A stretch of DNA of 64,000 nt from Sphingobacterium micropteri (GTDB taxonomy: Bacteria > Bacteroidota > Bacteroidia > Sphingobacteriales > Sphingobacteriaceae), in the NCBI RefSeq assembly GCF_014692515.1, contig NZ_JACOIK010000001.1, positions 124,001 to 188,000 of the forward strand. The letters are read 5' to 3'. Position 1 is the stretch's first letter. Every line of letters begins with the position of its first letter. Of this stretch, positions 24,389 to 33,156 are shown piece by piece. Position numbers and translations under genes: made by a program. Below the pieces are notes generated by a model, which did not search any database, was not told the DNA's origin, and saw only the letters and a program-made list of their open reading frames with translations.

Positions 24389-25336
24389 ATGGCGCAACCC
24401 CGCATCACAAAGACGAGACGACGAAAAATTGCAATATTTTTGCGATGTCTGGGACTTTCTTTTATTGCCTGGTTATTATTTGCGGTGTCTACAGAACAAA
24501 TATATCGTATCGACGCCGGCATCTCCTATGTGAATATTCCAGAAAGCAAAGCATTTCATCCGTTACAGTCGGATACGGTCAGCATTCGGATGAGAATGAG
24601 CGGATGGAAGATGTTCATGAAGAGATTGCGACCTGATACGCCGCACATTCAAGTGGATTTAAATGGGTTGAGGACGAGAAATTATATTGTTTTTACGAAT
24701 CAATTAGGATATATCAATCGACAATTTCCAGCCGATAATCAAGTGATTGGCGTGTCACCAGATACCTTGTATTTTGACTTTTCTAAACAGACACAACGGA
24801 AAGTACCTGTTCGCGCCTTATATGATATTCAATTTAAAAAACAATATGGCATTATAGGTGATACGCGGGCAAATCCCGAATATGTTACGGTGACAGGACC
24901 GTTGGAAGATGTCGCCAATATAGATTATTTGGAAACGGATACGATTCGAGGTACAGACGTGGCAACGGATATTCGTACGATCGCCTATCTAAATAAACAT
25001 CAAAAAAACAACATTACCATTTATCCGACATTCTCTGAAATTACTATTCCGGTAGGGGAAATTACCGAAAAGGTGGTTGAACTACCTTTGAAAATGGAAA
25101 ATGCTGCGCGGTATACTTCGGTTCGAACGTTGCCAAGCAAGATTAAACTCACGTTTCTTGTCTCGTTAAAGGATTATAATAAGTGGTCGTCACGGGATTT
25201 TGAGGCGGTTGTAGATATGGAAAATTGGGAGAAGAATAAAGTACAAAATCTACCGGTTATCTTAACGAAAGTTCCGGAACATTGCCATGTAATCAGTATG
25301 GAACCGCAAAATGTTGATTTTTTTGTAAGAAGATAA
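24389..25336 (+). CDS. YbbR-like domain protein
   Basis: A 315-residue membrane-anchored protein with one N-terminal transmembrane helix (IAIFLRCLGLSFIAWLLF, ~13-30) after a basic start and repeated YbbR-type beta domains outside (~40-315). In other bacteria YbbR (CdaR) regulates the c-di-AMP cyclase, but the Bacteroidota versions are less clear and no cdaA is adjacent. The start at 24389 (MAQPRITKT) is favoured by the -7 box 5 bases before it. coaE begins 3 bases after the stop. Confidence 0.8.
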   Translation: MAQPRITKTRRRKIAIFLRCLGLSFIAWLLFAVSTEQIYRIDAGISYVNIPESKAFHPLQSDTVSIRMRMSGWKMFMKRLRPDTPHIQVDLNGLRTRNYIVFTNQLGYINRQFPADNQVIGVSPDTLYFDFSKQTQRKVPVRALYDIQFKKQYGIIGDTRANPEYVTVTGPLEDVANIDYLETDTIRGTDVATDIRTIAYLNKHQKNNITIYPTFSEITIPVGEITEKVVELPLKMENAARYTSVRTLPSKIKLTFLVSLKDYNKWSSRDFEAVVDMENWEKNKVQNLPVILTKVPEHCHVISMEPQNVDFFVRR

Positions 25337-25339
25337 TTT

Positions 25340-25936
25340 ATGGGATTGAAAATTGGTATTACGGGAGGTATAGGTTCCGGAAAGAGCTATGTTGCAAAAG
25401 TTTTCAAAGCACTAGGTGTACCGTTTTATGATGCAGATAGAGAAGCGAAAGAATTGATGAATACGAATCCAGCTATCAAGAATGCATTAATACTGGAATT
25501 TGGAAAAGAGGTTTATGATATTGAAGGGCGTCTGAATCGTGCTTATCTAGCTTCACAAGTATTTCGAGATCAGAAAAAACTGGATAAACTGAATGCCGTT
25601 GTACATCCTATCGTGATTCAACATGGAGAGGATTGGTCCGCTTCGCAGACTTTTCCCTACACGCTAAAAGAGGCAGCATTGCTTTTTGAAAGTGGTTCGT
25701 ATAAAAAACTAGATTATACCATTTTGGTGACCGCACCGCTAGATGTTCGCGTTGCACGTGTTATGCAACGGGATAAAGTCACAAAACAAGAAGTCTTAGA
25801 TCGTGTAAACAAGCAACTGTCAGACGAAGAAAAGCAAAAACTTGCTGATTTTACTATTGTAAATGACGAATTAACACCTTTACTTCCTCAAATATTACCC
25901 TTACACAAACAATTTTTAGAAGGGCGAAAACCATGA
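25340..25936 (+). CDS. coaE: Dephospho-CoA kinase
   Basis: CoaE phosphorylates dephospho-CoA, the last step of coenzyme A synthesis. At 198 residues it has the normal length. The P-loop is GITGGIGSGKSYVAK, followed by VPFYDADREAKELM and, in the acceptor-binding part, ALLFESG. It starts 3 bases after ybbR and overlaps the next gene by 4 bases (ATGA), so translation is coupled. Confidence 0.95.
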   Translation: MGLKIGITGGIGSGKSYVAKVFKALGVPFYDADREAKELMNTNPAIKNALILEFGKEVYDIEGRLNRAYLASQVFRDQKKLDKLNAVVHPIVIQHGEDWSASQTFPYTLKEAALLFESGSYKKLDYTILVTAPLDVRVARVMQRDKVTKQEVLDRVNKQLSDEEKQKLADFTIVNDELTPLLPQILPLHKQFLEGRKP

Positions 25937-26886
25937 ATGAGATTCTGGAAGATTTTTTGGTAAAAGATGATATAGGCTATTATTGTCGATATGGCAATTT
26001 TTATATTGACGCGATGTGCCCCGTCGAAAAAAATATCATATCGCATGCCCATGGCGATCATGCTACCAATGGACATCAAAAGATGTATGCCACGGCAGTG
26101 ACATTTGCCTTTATGAAAAATAGGTTTCCGAAAATGGTAGAAAATACGGTCGAGGTGATCACATTCGAACGGCCGTTTACTTTACGTAATGTGCATATCA
26201 CTTTTTTTCCGGCAGGACATATATTAGGATCTGCGCAGGTGTTGATGGAATATCAAGGTGTGAAGTATTTGTATACAGGCGACTATAAATTGCAGGAAGA
26301 CGCCACCTGTGAACCGATTATATTGACGCGCGCTGATGTTCTTATCACCGAATCTACCTTTGCTAATCCAGCGGTATCACATCCAGCTGTCGAAAAAGAG
26401 ATTTTAAAGCTGAAGGACACCGCAAGTAATATTATGCTAGGGTGTTATACCTTAGGTAAAGCACAGCGACTAACTGCCTTGATAAATGACTTGCTGCCCG
26501 AAAAAGAAGTGTTAGTACATCATAAGATGTACGCTGTTCATAAGTTATACAATGCGTTAGGAAACAAACAACTTCGTTATACTTTATACAATCGTAAAGC
26601 GATGAAAGATGGGCGCATCAATAAAATATATCTAGTTCCCCCGCTGACGTTTAATAGTTATTTTAAAGCAAAGAATGTATTGAAAGCATTTGCCTCGGGT
26701 TGGGAGCGGTTACAAAGACAAAACGATATTGAGCTATATATCTCTGATCATGTCGATTGGGCGGATATCTTACAATATATTGAGTATGTGAAACCCCAAC
26801 AGATATGGACTATTCATGGAGATGGAAGATATTTAAAAAGGTATTTTGAGGGGAAGCTTATCGTTCGGGATATATTATCCGTTTAA
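25933..26886 (+). CDS. MBL-fold exonuclease-type metallohydrolase
   Basis: A 317-residue metallo-beta-lactamase-fold protein related to beta-CASP nucleases. The metal motif is ISHAHGDHATNG, followed by PAGHILGSAQV and YTGDYKLQED. SDHVDWADIL near the C-terminus resembles the SDHADW motif of the exonuclease found beside ATP-dependent DNA ligases in the ligase-associated repair cluster. No ligase or DEXH helicase gene is adjacent, so assignment to that repair pathway is tentative. It overlaps coaE by 4 bases. Confidence 0.82.
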   Translation: MNEILEDFLVKDDIGYYCRYGNFYIDAMCPVEKNIISHAHGDHATNGHQKMYATAVTFAFMKNRFPKMVENTVEVITFERPFTLRNVHITFFPAGHILGSAQVLMEYQGVKYLYTGDYKLQEDATCEPIILTRADVLITESTFANPAVSHPAVEKEILKLKDTASNIMLGCYTLGKAQRLTALINDLLPEKEVLVHHKMYAVHKLYNALGNKQLRYTLYNRKAMKDGRINKIYLVPPLTFNSYFKAKNVLKAFASGWERLQRQNDIELYISDHVDWADILQYIEYVKPQQIWTIHGDGRYLKRYFEGKLIVRDILSV

Positions 26887-26936
26887 AAATCGGCATTTTT
26901 CTTGTAGAGGTTTAACGGAAGAAAAAGCATTAACGT

Positions 26937-27053
26937 ATGAATCGATTTTTTAAGACAATAATCGCAGGCTGGGGAGCTAAGAAATTAGGACTTGGCTGTT
27001 TTGGAACCATTATAGCCTTTATTATCATTTATTGGCTTTTGGGATATTTATAA
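26937..27053 (+). CDS. Small membrane protein, 38 residues
   Basis: A short reading frame, MNRFFKTIIAGWGAKKLG and onward. A basic amphipathic N-terminal half is followed by one hydrophobic helix (~22-37, ending FIIIYWLLGYL). I recall similar 38-40 residue proteins from related genomes, which supports it being real, but no function is known. It lies 50 bases after the MBL gene on the same strand and directly before a terminator, as expected for the last gene of the ybbR-coaE unit. Confidence 0.65.
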   Translation: MNRFFKTIIAGWGAKKLGLGCFGTIIAFIIIYWLLGYL

Positions 27054-27085
27054 AAGGGCAGTGCCATAACGGAAGCACCGCCCTT
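27054..27085. terminator. Bidirectional terminator between small membrane protein and purH
   Basis: Arms AGGGCAGTGC and GCACCGCCCT pair with one mismatch. The stem is flanked by A-rich sequence on the left and TTCTTTTA on the right, so it can serve both convergent genes. Confidence 0.65.
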
Positions 27086-27095
27086 CTTTTATATT

Positions 27096-28622
27096 TTAGT
27101 GTTTAAAGTGTCTTACACCCGTGATGACCATGGCTACTCCTTTTTCGTTTGCCATATCAATAGATAACTGATCCTTAATCGATCCACCCGGTTGTAGTAC
27201 AGCCGCTACGCCAGCATTACCCGCAATTTCTACACAGTCTGGGAAGGGAAAAAAGGCATCGGACGCCATTACACTTCCTTTAATATCGAAACCGAAAGAT
27301 TGTGCCTTTTCGATAGCCTGTTTCAAAGCATCTACACGTGATGTTTGCCCAACACCCGAGGCAATCAAGGTATTGTTTTTCGCAAAAACAATCGTATTCG
27401 ATTTGGTATGCTTTACAATTTTATTCGCAAAATAAAGATCATTTAATTGCGCTGCAGTTGGTTGATTTTCGGTGACCGTAGTCATCGCCTCAGGGCCTTC
27501 TACCGTGTGGTCTTTATCCTGTACGATAACACCGTTCAATAACGTTTTGAACAGCTCTTTAGGTAACTGAACATCCTTACGTTTTAAAATGATACGGTTT
27601 TTCTTTGTCGTCAATACATTCAACGCCTCCTCCGTATAGGAAGGGGCAATAAGTACTTCAAAGAAAAGATTATTGATTTCCTCTGCTGTTTCCTGATCAA
27701 TCTCTCCGTTGGTGATCAATACACCTCCAAATGCCGATACTGGGTCACATGCCAAGGCATCAGTCCACGCTTGTTTGATGGTAGGACGCGAAGCCACACC
27801 GCAAGCGTTTGTATGCTTTAGAATGGCAAATGTCGGATCGTTAAACTCATCAATAATAGCAACGGCTGCGTCCACATCCACCAAATTGTTGTAAGAAAGT
27901 TCTTTTCCATTTAACTTGTCAAACATAGCGTCCAAATCGCCGAAGAAAGTTCCTTTTTGATGTGGATTTTCGCCGTATCGCAGTGTCTGTGCCTGTTGAA
28001 CCGATTGCTTAAAAACGGAAAGAGGATTTTCTTGGTTAAAATAGTTAAAAATCGCTGTATCGTAGTGAGAAGAAGTATGGAATGCACGTTTGGCAAACTC
28101 TTTACGTTGTGTCAATGTCGTTTGCCCTTCTTGCGCCGCCAAAATAGTTTCAAGCTCTTGGTAATCACTTTTAGACGAGATAATAACGACATCGTTAAAA
28201 TTTTTCGCGGCAGCACGGATCAAAGAGATGCCGCCGATATCAATCTTTTCGATAATATCTTGTTCTGAAGCGCCAGAAGATACTGTTTCTTCGAATGGGT
28301 AGAGGTCCACAATAACGAGGTCAATTTCCGGAATTTCGTATTGCGCCAATTGTTGTTGATCACCTGCTAACGGGCGACGTGCTAATATGCCGCCAAATAC
28401 TTTCGGATGTAGCGTTTTGACACGGCCACCTAAAATAGAAGGGTAGCTGGTTAGATCTTCAACCGCAATAACGTCGATTCCTTGTTCACGGATGAACGCT
28501 TCCGTACCGCCTGTAGAGTAGAAAGTAACTCCGAATTTATGTAGTAGTTTAATGAGGGGGGCTAAGTTGTCTTTGTAATATACAGACACCAAAGCATTTT
28601 TAATCTTAACAGGATGATTCAT
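27096..28622 (-). CDS. purH: Bifunctional AICAR transformylase / IMP cyclohydrolase
   Basis: PurH carries out the last two steps of IMP synthesis. The N-terminal IMP cyclohydrolase (MGS-like) domain (~1-190) has LVSVYYKDNLAPL, FYSTGGTEAFI and LGGRVKTLHPKV. The C-terminal transformylase domain has LRYGENPHQKG and AILKHTNACGVA. The start at 28622 (MNHPVKIKNAL) is preferred to 28634: it matches the family's N-terminus and overlaps as ATGA the stop of a 26-codon upstream frame. A TATCTTTG box lies about 108 bases upstream. Confidence 0.95.
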   Translation of the reverse strand: MNHPVKIKNALVSVYYKDNLAPLIKLLHKFGVTFYSTGGTEAFIREQGIDVIAVEDLTSYPSILGGRVKTLHPKVFGGILARRPLAGDQQQLAQYEIPEIDLVIVDLYPFEETVSSGASEQDIIEKIDIGGISLIRAAAKNFNDVVIISSKSDYQELETILAAQEGQTTLTQRKEFAKRAFHTSSHYDTAIFNYFNQENPLSVFKQSVQQAQTLRYGENPHQKGTFFGDLDAMFDKLNGKELSYNNLVDVDAAVAIIDEFNDPTFAILKHTNACGVASRPTIKQAWTDALACDPVSAFGGVLITNGEIDQETAEEINNLFFEVLIAPSYTEEALNVLTTKKNRIILKRKDVQLPKELFKTLLNGVIVQDKDHTVEGPEAMTTVTENQPTAAQLNDLYFANKIVKHTKSNTIVFAKNNTLIASGVGQTSRVDALKQAIEKAQSFGFDIKGSVMASDAFFPFPDCVEIAGNAGVAAVLQPGGSIKDQLSIDMANEKGVAMVITGVRHFKH

Positions 28623-28729
28623 ATGTGTAAACATTGTTTTTTAAAGACCATATGGAATACCCAGATCATACTCATTTGCATTTGTGTTGTGACAAACATG
28701 GATATTTCATTGCTCAATTTTTGGAGTGA

Positions 28730-28737
28730 CAAAGATA
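28730..28737 (-). promoter_or_regulatory. Candidate -7 box of purH
   Basis: Reads TATCTTTG on the minus strand. The resulting leader would be about 100 bases and includes a 26-codon reading frame (28699-28619). Confidence 0.4.
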
Positions 28738-28863
28738 AGAATTTAAGCGTTGGAAAAAACATTGCCTTTTAAATTTCAGTGATATTTTCTACATTTATGC
28801 TGTAGGTCGATAAAGAATAGATTATAACGAAGCCGAATCGTGAAAAATCGGATCTTCCTATGA

Positions 28864-29613
28864 ATGTACAATCTTATCTATATGCATATTAATAATATAA
28901 ATGTAATTAAACTCTTCTGCCTTTCGATTTTATTATCTTTTTCAGCGTGTGGTGATTCGATGGATACAGCACCAAATACACTAAGTGACGATGAAAAAAA
29001 AGAGGGATGGGAATTGCTTTTTGATGGAGAGTCCTTGTCCAATTGGCATGTGTATAACCGCGGTAATACGTCATCTGCTTGGGTCGTACGGGGAGGTGTT
29101 CTTTATTGCGATTCCAACAGTGATCTCAAAAAAGGAGATTTGGTCACAGATAAAGAATTTGAAAATTATGAGTTGACATTTGATTGGCAATTGGAGAGAG
29201 TTGGAAATAGCGGTGTTTTTGTGAACGTTCAGGAACGACCGGATATTGATGCAACCTACCATTCAGGCCCGGAATATCAGCTTTTGGAAGATTCACATGC
29301 CGATTTTGAAAAGCCGTTGAAACGATCAGGCTGTTTATATACATTTTTCCCGCAGAAGAACTTCGTCAACACGAAAAAAGTAGGTCAATGGAACCATTCT
29401 CGGATTATACAAAAGAATGGAAAAACGGAATTCTATCTTAATGGTAATATGACGGCTCAAGTAGATTTCAACTCCACAACCTGGAAGAATTTAGTTACTA
29501 GAAGTGCATTTAAGGACTATCCAGAATTCGGAAAACATAGCAAAGGACGAATTGCTCTTCAGGACTGGTCGCGGGGAGTATCTTTCCGAAATATCAAGAT
29601 AAAACAGCTTTAA
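28864..29613 (+). CDS. DUF1080 (3-keto-disaccharide hydrolase-like) lipoprotein
   Basis: A 249-residue exported lipoprotein. The signal ends in LLSFSACGD (Cys 29 from this start). The single concanavalin-like DUF1080 domain (~45-249) has the family opening WELLFDGESLSNW, then GNSGVFVNV, GPEYQLLED and terminal ALQDWSRGVSFRNIKIK. Some members hydrolyse 3-keto-glucosides. No partner dehydrogenase is adjacent, so this is a family-level call. A second ATG at 28882 also gives a good signal peptide. A methyltransferase gene follows 7 bases later. Confidence 0.87.
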   Translation: MYNLIYMHINNINVIKLFCLSILLSFSACGDSMDTAPNTLSDDEKKEGWELLFDGESLSNWHVYNRGNTSSAWVVRGGVLYCDSNSDLKKGDLVTDKEFENYELTFDWQLERVGNSGVFVNVQERPDIDATYHSGPEYQLLEDSHADFEKPLKRSGCLYTFFPQKNFVNTKKVGQWNHSRIIQKNGKTEFYLNGNMTAQVDFNSTTWKNLVTRSAFKDYPEFGKHSKGRIALQDWSRGVSFRNIKIKQL

Positions 29614-29620
29614 GGAACAA

Positions 29621-30292
29621 ATGGGAGAAAGTACGATGGCCGACAACAAAGAACTACAAGAATTAGCTTCGCAACTACGGCAACCACAAGGTGATAAAGG
29701 TGTTAAAGTTGCCGAAATGATGAATGAAACGAATATCAACATGACGCTTCATTCCATAAAACGACTGAACCTACAAGCAGGAGAACGCATTTTGGAGCTC
29801 GGACATGGCAATTGTGGTCATCTTGTACAACTGCTTGAACAAAAAAGTAACTTAAGTTATTACGGTTTGGAAATGTCTGCTCTTATGCAGGAAGAAGCAC
29901 AACGTTTAAATCAGCAATTTTTCGATAACGGACAGGCTAGTTTCTATTTGTATGATGGCTTACACATTCCCTTCGAAAGCAATTTCTTTGATAAGGTTTT
30001 TACAGTAAACACAATTTATTTCTGGAAGGAACCGGAAGAGTTGTTAACGGAATTGTACCGTGTGATAAAGCCAGGGGGGATATTAAATATTACCTACGCT
30101 CAAGGAGATTTTATGAAACAACTGCCCTTCGTTCAATTTGGTTTTACACTTTACAACGACGAAAAAATCAAAAAACTTTTCGATAATACTGCATTCTGTC
30201 TCGTGGAGGCAGAAACACAGACGGAAACTGTTAAAAGTAAAACAGGAGAGACTGTGGACAGAACGTTCACTACAATTACGGTAGAGAAATAA
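29621..30292 (+). CDS. Class I SAM-dependent methyltransferase
   Basis: A 223-residue methyltransferase of the type-11 (small-molecule) kind. Motif I is ILELGHGNCGHLVQLL, the acidic residue is in YYGLEMSALM, and later motifs are FDKVFTVNTIYFW and YRVIKPGGILNITY. The substrate is unknown. A second ATG at 29636 (MADNKELQ) is possible. It sits 7 bases after the DUF1080 gene and may be co-transcribed; no functional link is evident. Confidence 0.85.
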   Translation: MGESTMADNKELQELASQLRQPQGDKGVKVAEMMNETNINMTLHSIKRLNLQAGERILELGHGNCGHLVQLLEQKSNLSYYGLEMSALMQEEAQRLNQQFFDNGQASFYLYDGLHIPFESNFFDKVFTVNTIYFWKEPEELLTELYRVIKPGGILNITYAQGDFMKQLPFVQFGFTLYNDEKIKKLFDNTAFCLVEAETQTETVKSKTGETVDRTFTTITVEK

Positions 30293-30318
30293 ATATATGA
30301 GCAGGATTAAAAATCCCG

Positions 30319-30894
30319 TTAATTATATTTTTTCAATAAATTCTCGATAATTTTTGGGAAATATTGATGCTCCAATTGCTGTCCTTTGAATTTAATGACG
30401 TCCAACGTATCGTTTGGTTCGATCTTGAATTTTGCTTGGTGGATAATCTCCCCTTCATCGAAGTTTTCATTCACGAAATGGATAGTGATGCCATGCTCTT
30501 CGTCTCCGGCTTCAAGAACAGTTTTATGTACTCTATCGCCATACATTCCTTTACCGCCGTACTTAGGAAGTAAAGCAGGATGGATATTGATGATTTTATT
30601 GGGGAATGCCTTTAACAGATTTTCAGGAACTAACCATAAAAAACCAGCTAAAACAACGAGGTCTATTTCTAAGCGTTTTAAAATATCAATGAGTTCATCC
30701 GTCTCATAAAATGTTTTCTTGTCAAAAACATGAGATGGAATTTCGAAGTTATCGGCACGTTGTAGAACATAGGCTTCAGGATTATTACTCAACACCAAAG
30801 CTACTTCGGCCAGATTGGAATATTTAAAATGCTCCATAATTTTCTGTGCATTTGAACCTGAGCCGGAAGCAAAAATAGCAATGCGTTTTTTCAC
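30319..30894 (-). CDS. purN: Phosphoribosylglycinamide formyltransferase
   Basis: PurN transfers a formyl group from 10-formyl-tetrahydrofolate to GAR in purine synthesis. The protein has 191 residues. The N-terminal phosphate-binding loop is IFASGSGSNAQKI. The catalytic Asn and His are in INIHPALLPKYGGKGMYG, and the distal Asp in the HFVNENFDEGEI region. It stands about 1.7 kb from purH on the same strand but with unrelated genes between, so it is not a purine operon. Confidence 0.94.
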   Translation of the reverse strand: MKKRIAIFASGSGSNAQKIMEHFKYSNLAEVALVLSNNPEAYVLQRADNFEIPSHVFDKKTFYETDELIDILKRLEIDLVVLAGFLWLVPENLLKAFPNKIINIHPALLPKYGGKGMYGDRVHKTVLEAGDEEHGITIHFVNENFDEGEIIHQAKFKIEPNDTLDVIKFKGQQLEHQYFPKIIENLLKKYN

Positions 30895-30950
30895 GATAAT
30901 ATATCTTTTATGTTATAAAGTTGATTTCTATCCAAACTTAGGCAATTTTT

Positions 30951-32393
30951 TTATTCCGCTAACAATTTCTCCATAATTTCCGTACTGATGGGATGCACAC
31001 TTTCAGCAGCATTAGATAAAATAACGACTACTGTTTTGGTGTCTGGAGAGAGGCCGATAAAGGAACTGCTGCCAGCTGTTTCTCCCGTGTGATGAAAATA
31101 TATAATACCGTCGAGCATATTCATATGCCAAGCCAAACCAATATCCATATTATCGGGGGTGAAAAACGTAAATTGTCTTGTCAAGGCCATCGCGTTCTGT
31201 AGTTCGTTTTCCGGCATTTTAAATTGTTCGACAGCAAATAGCATAAGATCTTTTATATTGGATTTTAGACCGCCTGCACCCATCATCGCTTTCCAGCGCC
31301 ACAACGGCGTTATGTTTCCTTGTTTATCTAATCCGGGAAGCACCGCCTGCTGTTTTTGATCATTTGGCGTGTCTACCGTGTTATGAAGCTGTAAAGGTGT
31401 GAGAATGGTTTCCTGTAAACACTGTATATACGGTTTCTTATTTATAATTGCGATTAGTTCACCCAGTAGGCCATAGCCGAGATTGCTGTATTCATATTCA
31501 TCTCCTGGTTCCCGGGAAGCCTTGTAATGCTGGAGAAAATTGAAAAGAGCTTTTTGATCATAAGCCGCAAATGGATCTTTTTCGTCAAATCCTGCAATGC
31601 GATCCCAGTTGCCTGCCATGCGGGGAAGACCTGAAGTATGGTTAGCTAAGCTTTTAAACGTAATTCCTTTAAGCGCCGGATTGGAAGCAACGGAATCCGG
31701 TAGAAATGTTGTTATAGGATCATCTAGCTGAATAACGTCTTTTGTAACGAGATCAGCAAGCAATGTCGCTGTGAATACTTTGGTAATTGACCCAATTTCG
31801 TACAGTGTATTTTCAGCGGGAAGTGTGTTATTTCCTTTCTCCGTTTCTCCATACAGAAATGTTTTGTATTTATTTCGATGGAAAATCGCTACAGCTAAAG
31901 ACTGCGTATTGCCCTTTTTAATATAGCTGTTGGCGACAGAGTCTATATAGAAATCTAGCGGTGTTTCTGTTTCTACCTGACTGATTACTTCTTCCTTTTC
32001 TGGCTTTTCAATTTCTTTGCTGTTGTTGTCGGCAGCGGTAAAAGCCAAAGTGGTATAGCGATATGTACTATCTACGGCCAGTTTCGCAAGCAATTGTCGC
32101 TCGTCGGTAAAATATACGCGATAAGTGGCGATCTGGCCTTTAAAATCTTCTACTTCCACATCTGTTATTCTACCCAACTGGTAAAGGTTTTGCAACATAA
32201 AGGAAAGCTGATCTTTAGTGACTTGCTCTTTAAAGCCCGCAGAAGCTAAATTGTATATCGAATCGGTCATCTGCGTGTTGATGAAAAATTCTATTTTATT
32301 GAAAACAGCTCGATTGACCTCTTCTGTTTTCGTTTGTCCAAATCCCGTCAGCGCAACGCACATCAACAGTAAGAAAAATAACTTGCGAATCAT
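30951..32393 (-). CDS. Serine hydrolase of beta-lactamase class C family
   Basis: A 480-residue exported protein. The signal peptide is MIRKLFFLLLMCVALTGFGQ. An N-terminal DUF3887-like domain (~22-115) is followed by a beta-lactamase/D-alanyl-D-alanine carboxypeptidase-fold domain (~155-475). That domain has the serine motif GSITKVF, the tyrosine motif YSNLGYG and, for the third motif, HHTGETAG. It may be a peptidase or esterase in the periplasm; true beta-lactamase activity is not implied. It has its own promoter (TTG, 21 bases, TAGTTTTG) 4 bases before the ATG, although the LytTR operon runs in from upstream. Confidence 0.86.
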   Translation of the reverse strand: MIRKLFFLLLMCVALTGFGQTKTEEVNRAVFNKIEFFINTQMTDSIYNLASAGFKEQVTKDQLSFMLQNLYQLGRITDVEVEDFKGQIATYRVYFTDERQLLAKLAVDSTYRYTTLAFTAADNNSKEIEKPEKEEVISQVETETPLDFYIDSVANSYIKKGNTQSLAVAIFHRNKYKTFLYGETEKGNNTLPAENTLYEIGSITKVFTATLLADLVTKDVIQLDDPITTFLPDSVASNPALKGITFKSLANHTSGLPRMAGNWDRIAGFDEKDPFAAYDQKALFNFLQHYKASREPGDEYEYSNLGYGLLGELIAIINKKPYIQCLQETILTPLQLHNTVDTPNDQKQQAVLPGLDKQGNITPLWRWKAMMGAGGLKSNIKDLMLFAVEQFKMPENELQNAMALTRQFTFFTPDNMDIGLAWHMNMLDGIIYFHHTGETAGSSSFIGLSPDTKTVVVILSNAAESVHPISTEIMEKLLAE

Positions 32394-32397
32394 ACCG

Positions 32398-32429
32398 CAA
32401 AACTACGCAAACAAATGTTTATAAGCCAA
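32398..32429 (-). promoter_or_regulatory. Promoter of serine hydrolase gene
   Basis: On the minus strand TTG (32429-32427), 21 bases, and TAGTTTTG (32405-32398) end 4 bases before the ATG. Both boxes fit the Bacteroidota consensus. The TTG lies inside the last codons of the LytTR regulator gene. Confidence 0.65.
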
Positions 32430-33156
32430 TTATTTGTTTTAAACGCGCGTATCCCGATTTACTGATGTTGATTTTTTCGCCTGTCAGCAAAGTGGCGATG
32501 TAACTTTCTTTTTCCATCGGTTCAATTTTGGCAAGTTGATCTACTTTAGCGATAAACGAACGATGTACCCGGACAAATTGTTTCGGATCTAGTTGTTTCT
32601 CGAACGAACTCATCGTTTTGTTTTTCAGAAACATACCGTCTTTTGTGTGGATTTTTACATAGTCGTCATACGCTTCCAAAAAAAGAACTTGCTGCACGGG
32701 AATAATCTTAATCTGCGAGCCATTTTTAACCACAATACGTTCTAATGTTTCTTCCGCTCGAACAGCTTCCAGTTTTGCGGAAGTCTCCTTGGATGTGTTG
32801 CCCTGATGGTTGTTTCTGAATTTCGTTAATGCTTGTTCAAACCGGTCCTTGCTGATGGGTTTGAGGAGATAATCTATTGCGTTTTTCTCAAAAGCTTTGA
32901 TCGCAAATTCATCAAAAGCAGTCGTAAATATGACGTTCGGCATCTCGTCGAGGATTTCTAACATCTCAAATCCAGTCAGTTTTGGCATTTGGATATCTAG
33001 AAAAATGAGGTCAGGACGCATCTGTTGAATCATTTTTGCCCCCTCGAAACCATCTCCACATTCAGCAACTAACTCAATGTCCTCTTGTGGTTGTAAATAT
33101 TCAGCGATAACCATCCGTGCTAAGGGCTCGTCGTCTATAATAATAGTCTTAATCAT
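32419..33156 (-). CDS. LytTR-type response regulator
   Basis: A 245-residue regulator. The receiver domain (~1-120) has IIIDDEPLARM, phosphoacceptor Asp54 in LIFLDIQMPKLTG, and a Lys in YLLKPISKDRF. The C-terminal LytTR DNA-binding domain (~140-245) has IVKNGSQIKIIP and FVRVHRSFIAKVDQL. It is the partner of the overlapping LytS-like kinase (8-base overlap) and controls targets that cannot be read from the sequence. Confidence 0.93.
   Translation of the reverse strand: MIKTIIIDDEPLARMVIAEYLQPQEDIELVAECGDGFEGAKMIQQMRPDLIFLDIQMPKLTGFEMLEILDEMPNVIFTTAFDEFAIKAFEKNAIDYLLKPISKDRFEQALTKFRNNHQGNTSKETSAKLEAVRAEETLERIVVKNGSQIKIIPVQQVLFLEAYDDYVKIHTKDGMFLKNKTMSSFEKQLDPKQFVRVHRSFIAKVDQLAKIEPMEKESYIATLLTGEKINISKSGYARLKQIIGL

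Noticed and set aside
25933..26886. A full ligase-associated DNA repair cluster
   Set aside because: Only the exonuclease-like member is seen. No ATP-dependent ligase, phosphoesterase or DEXH helicase gene is in the window.
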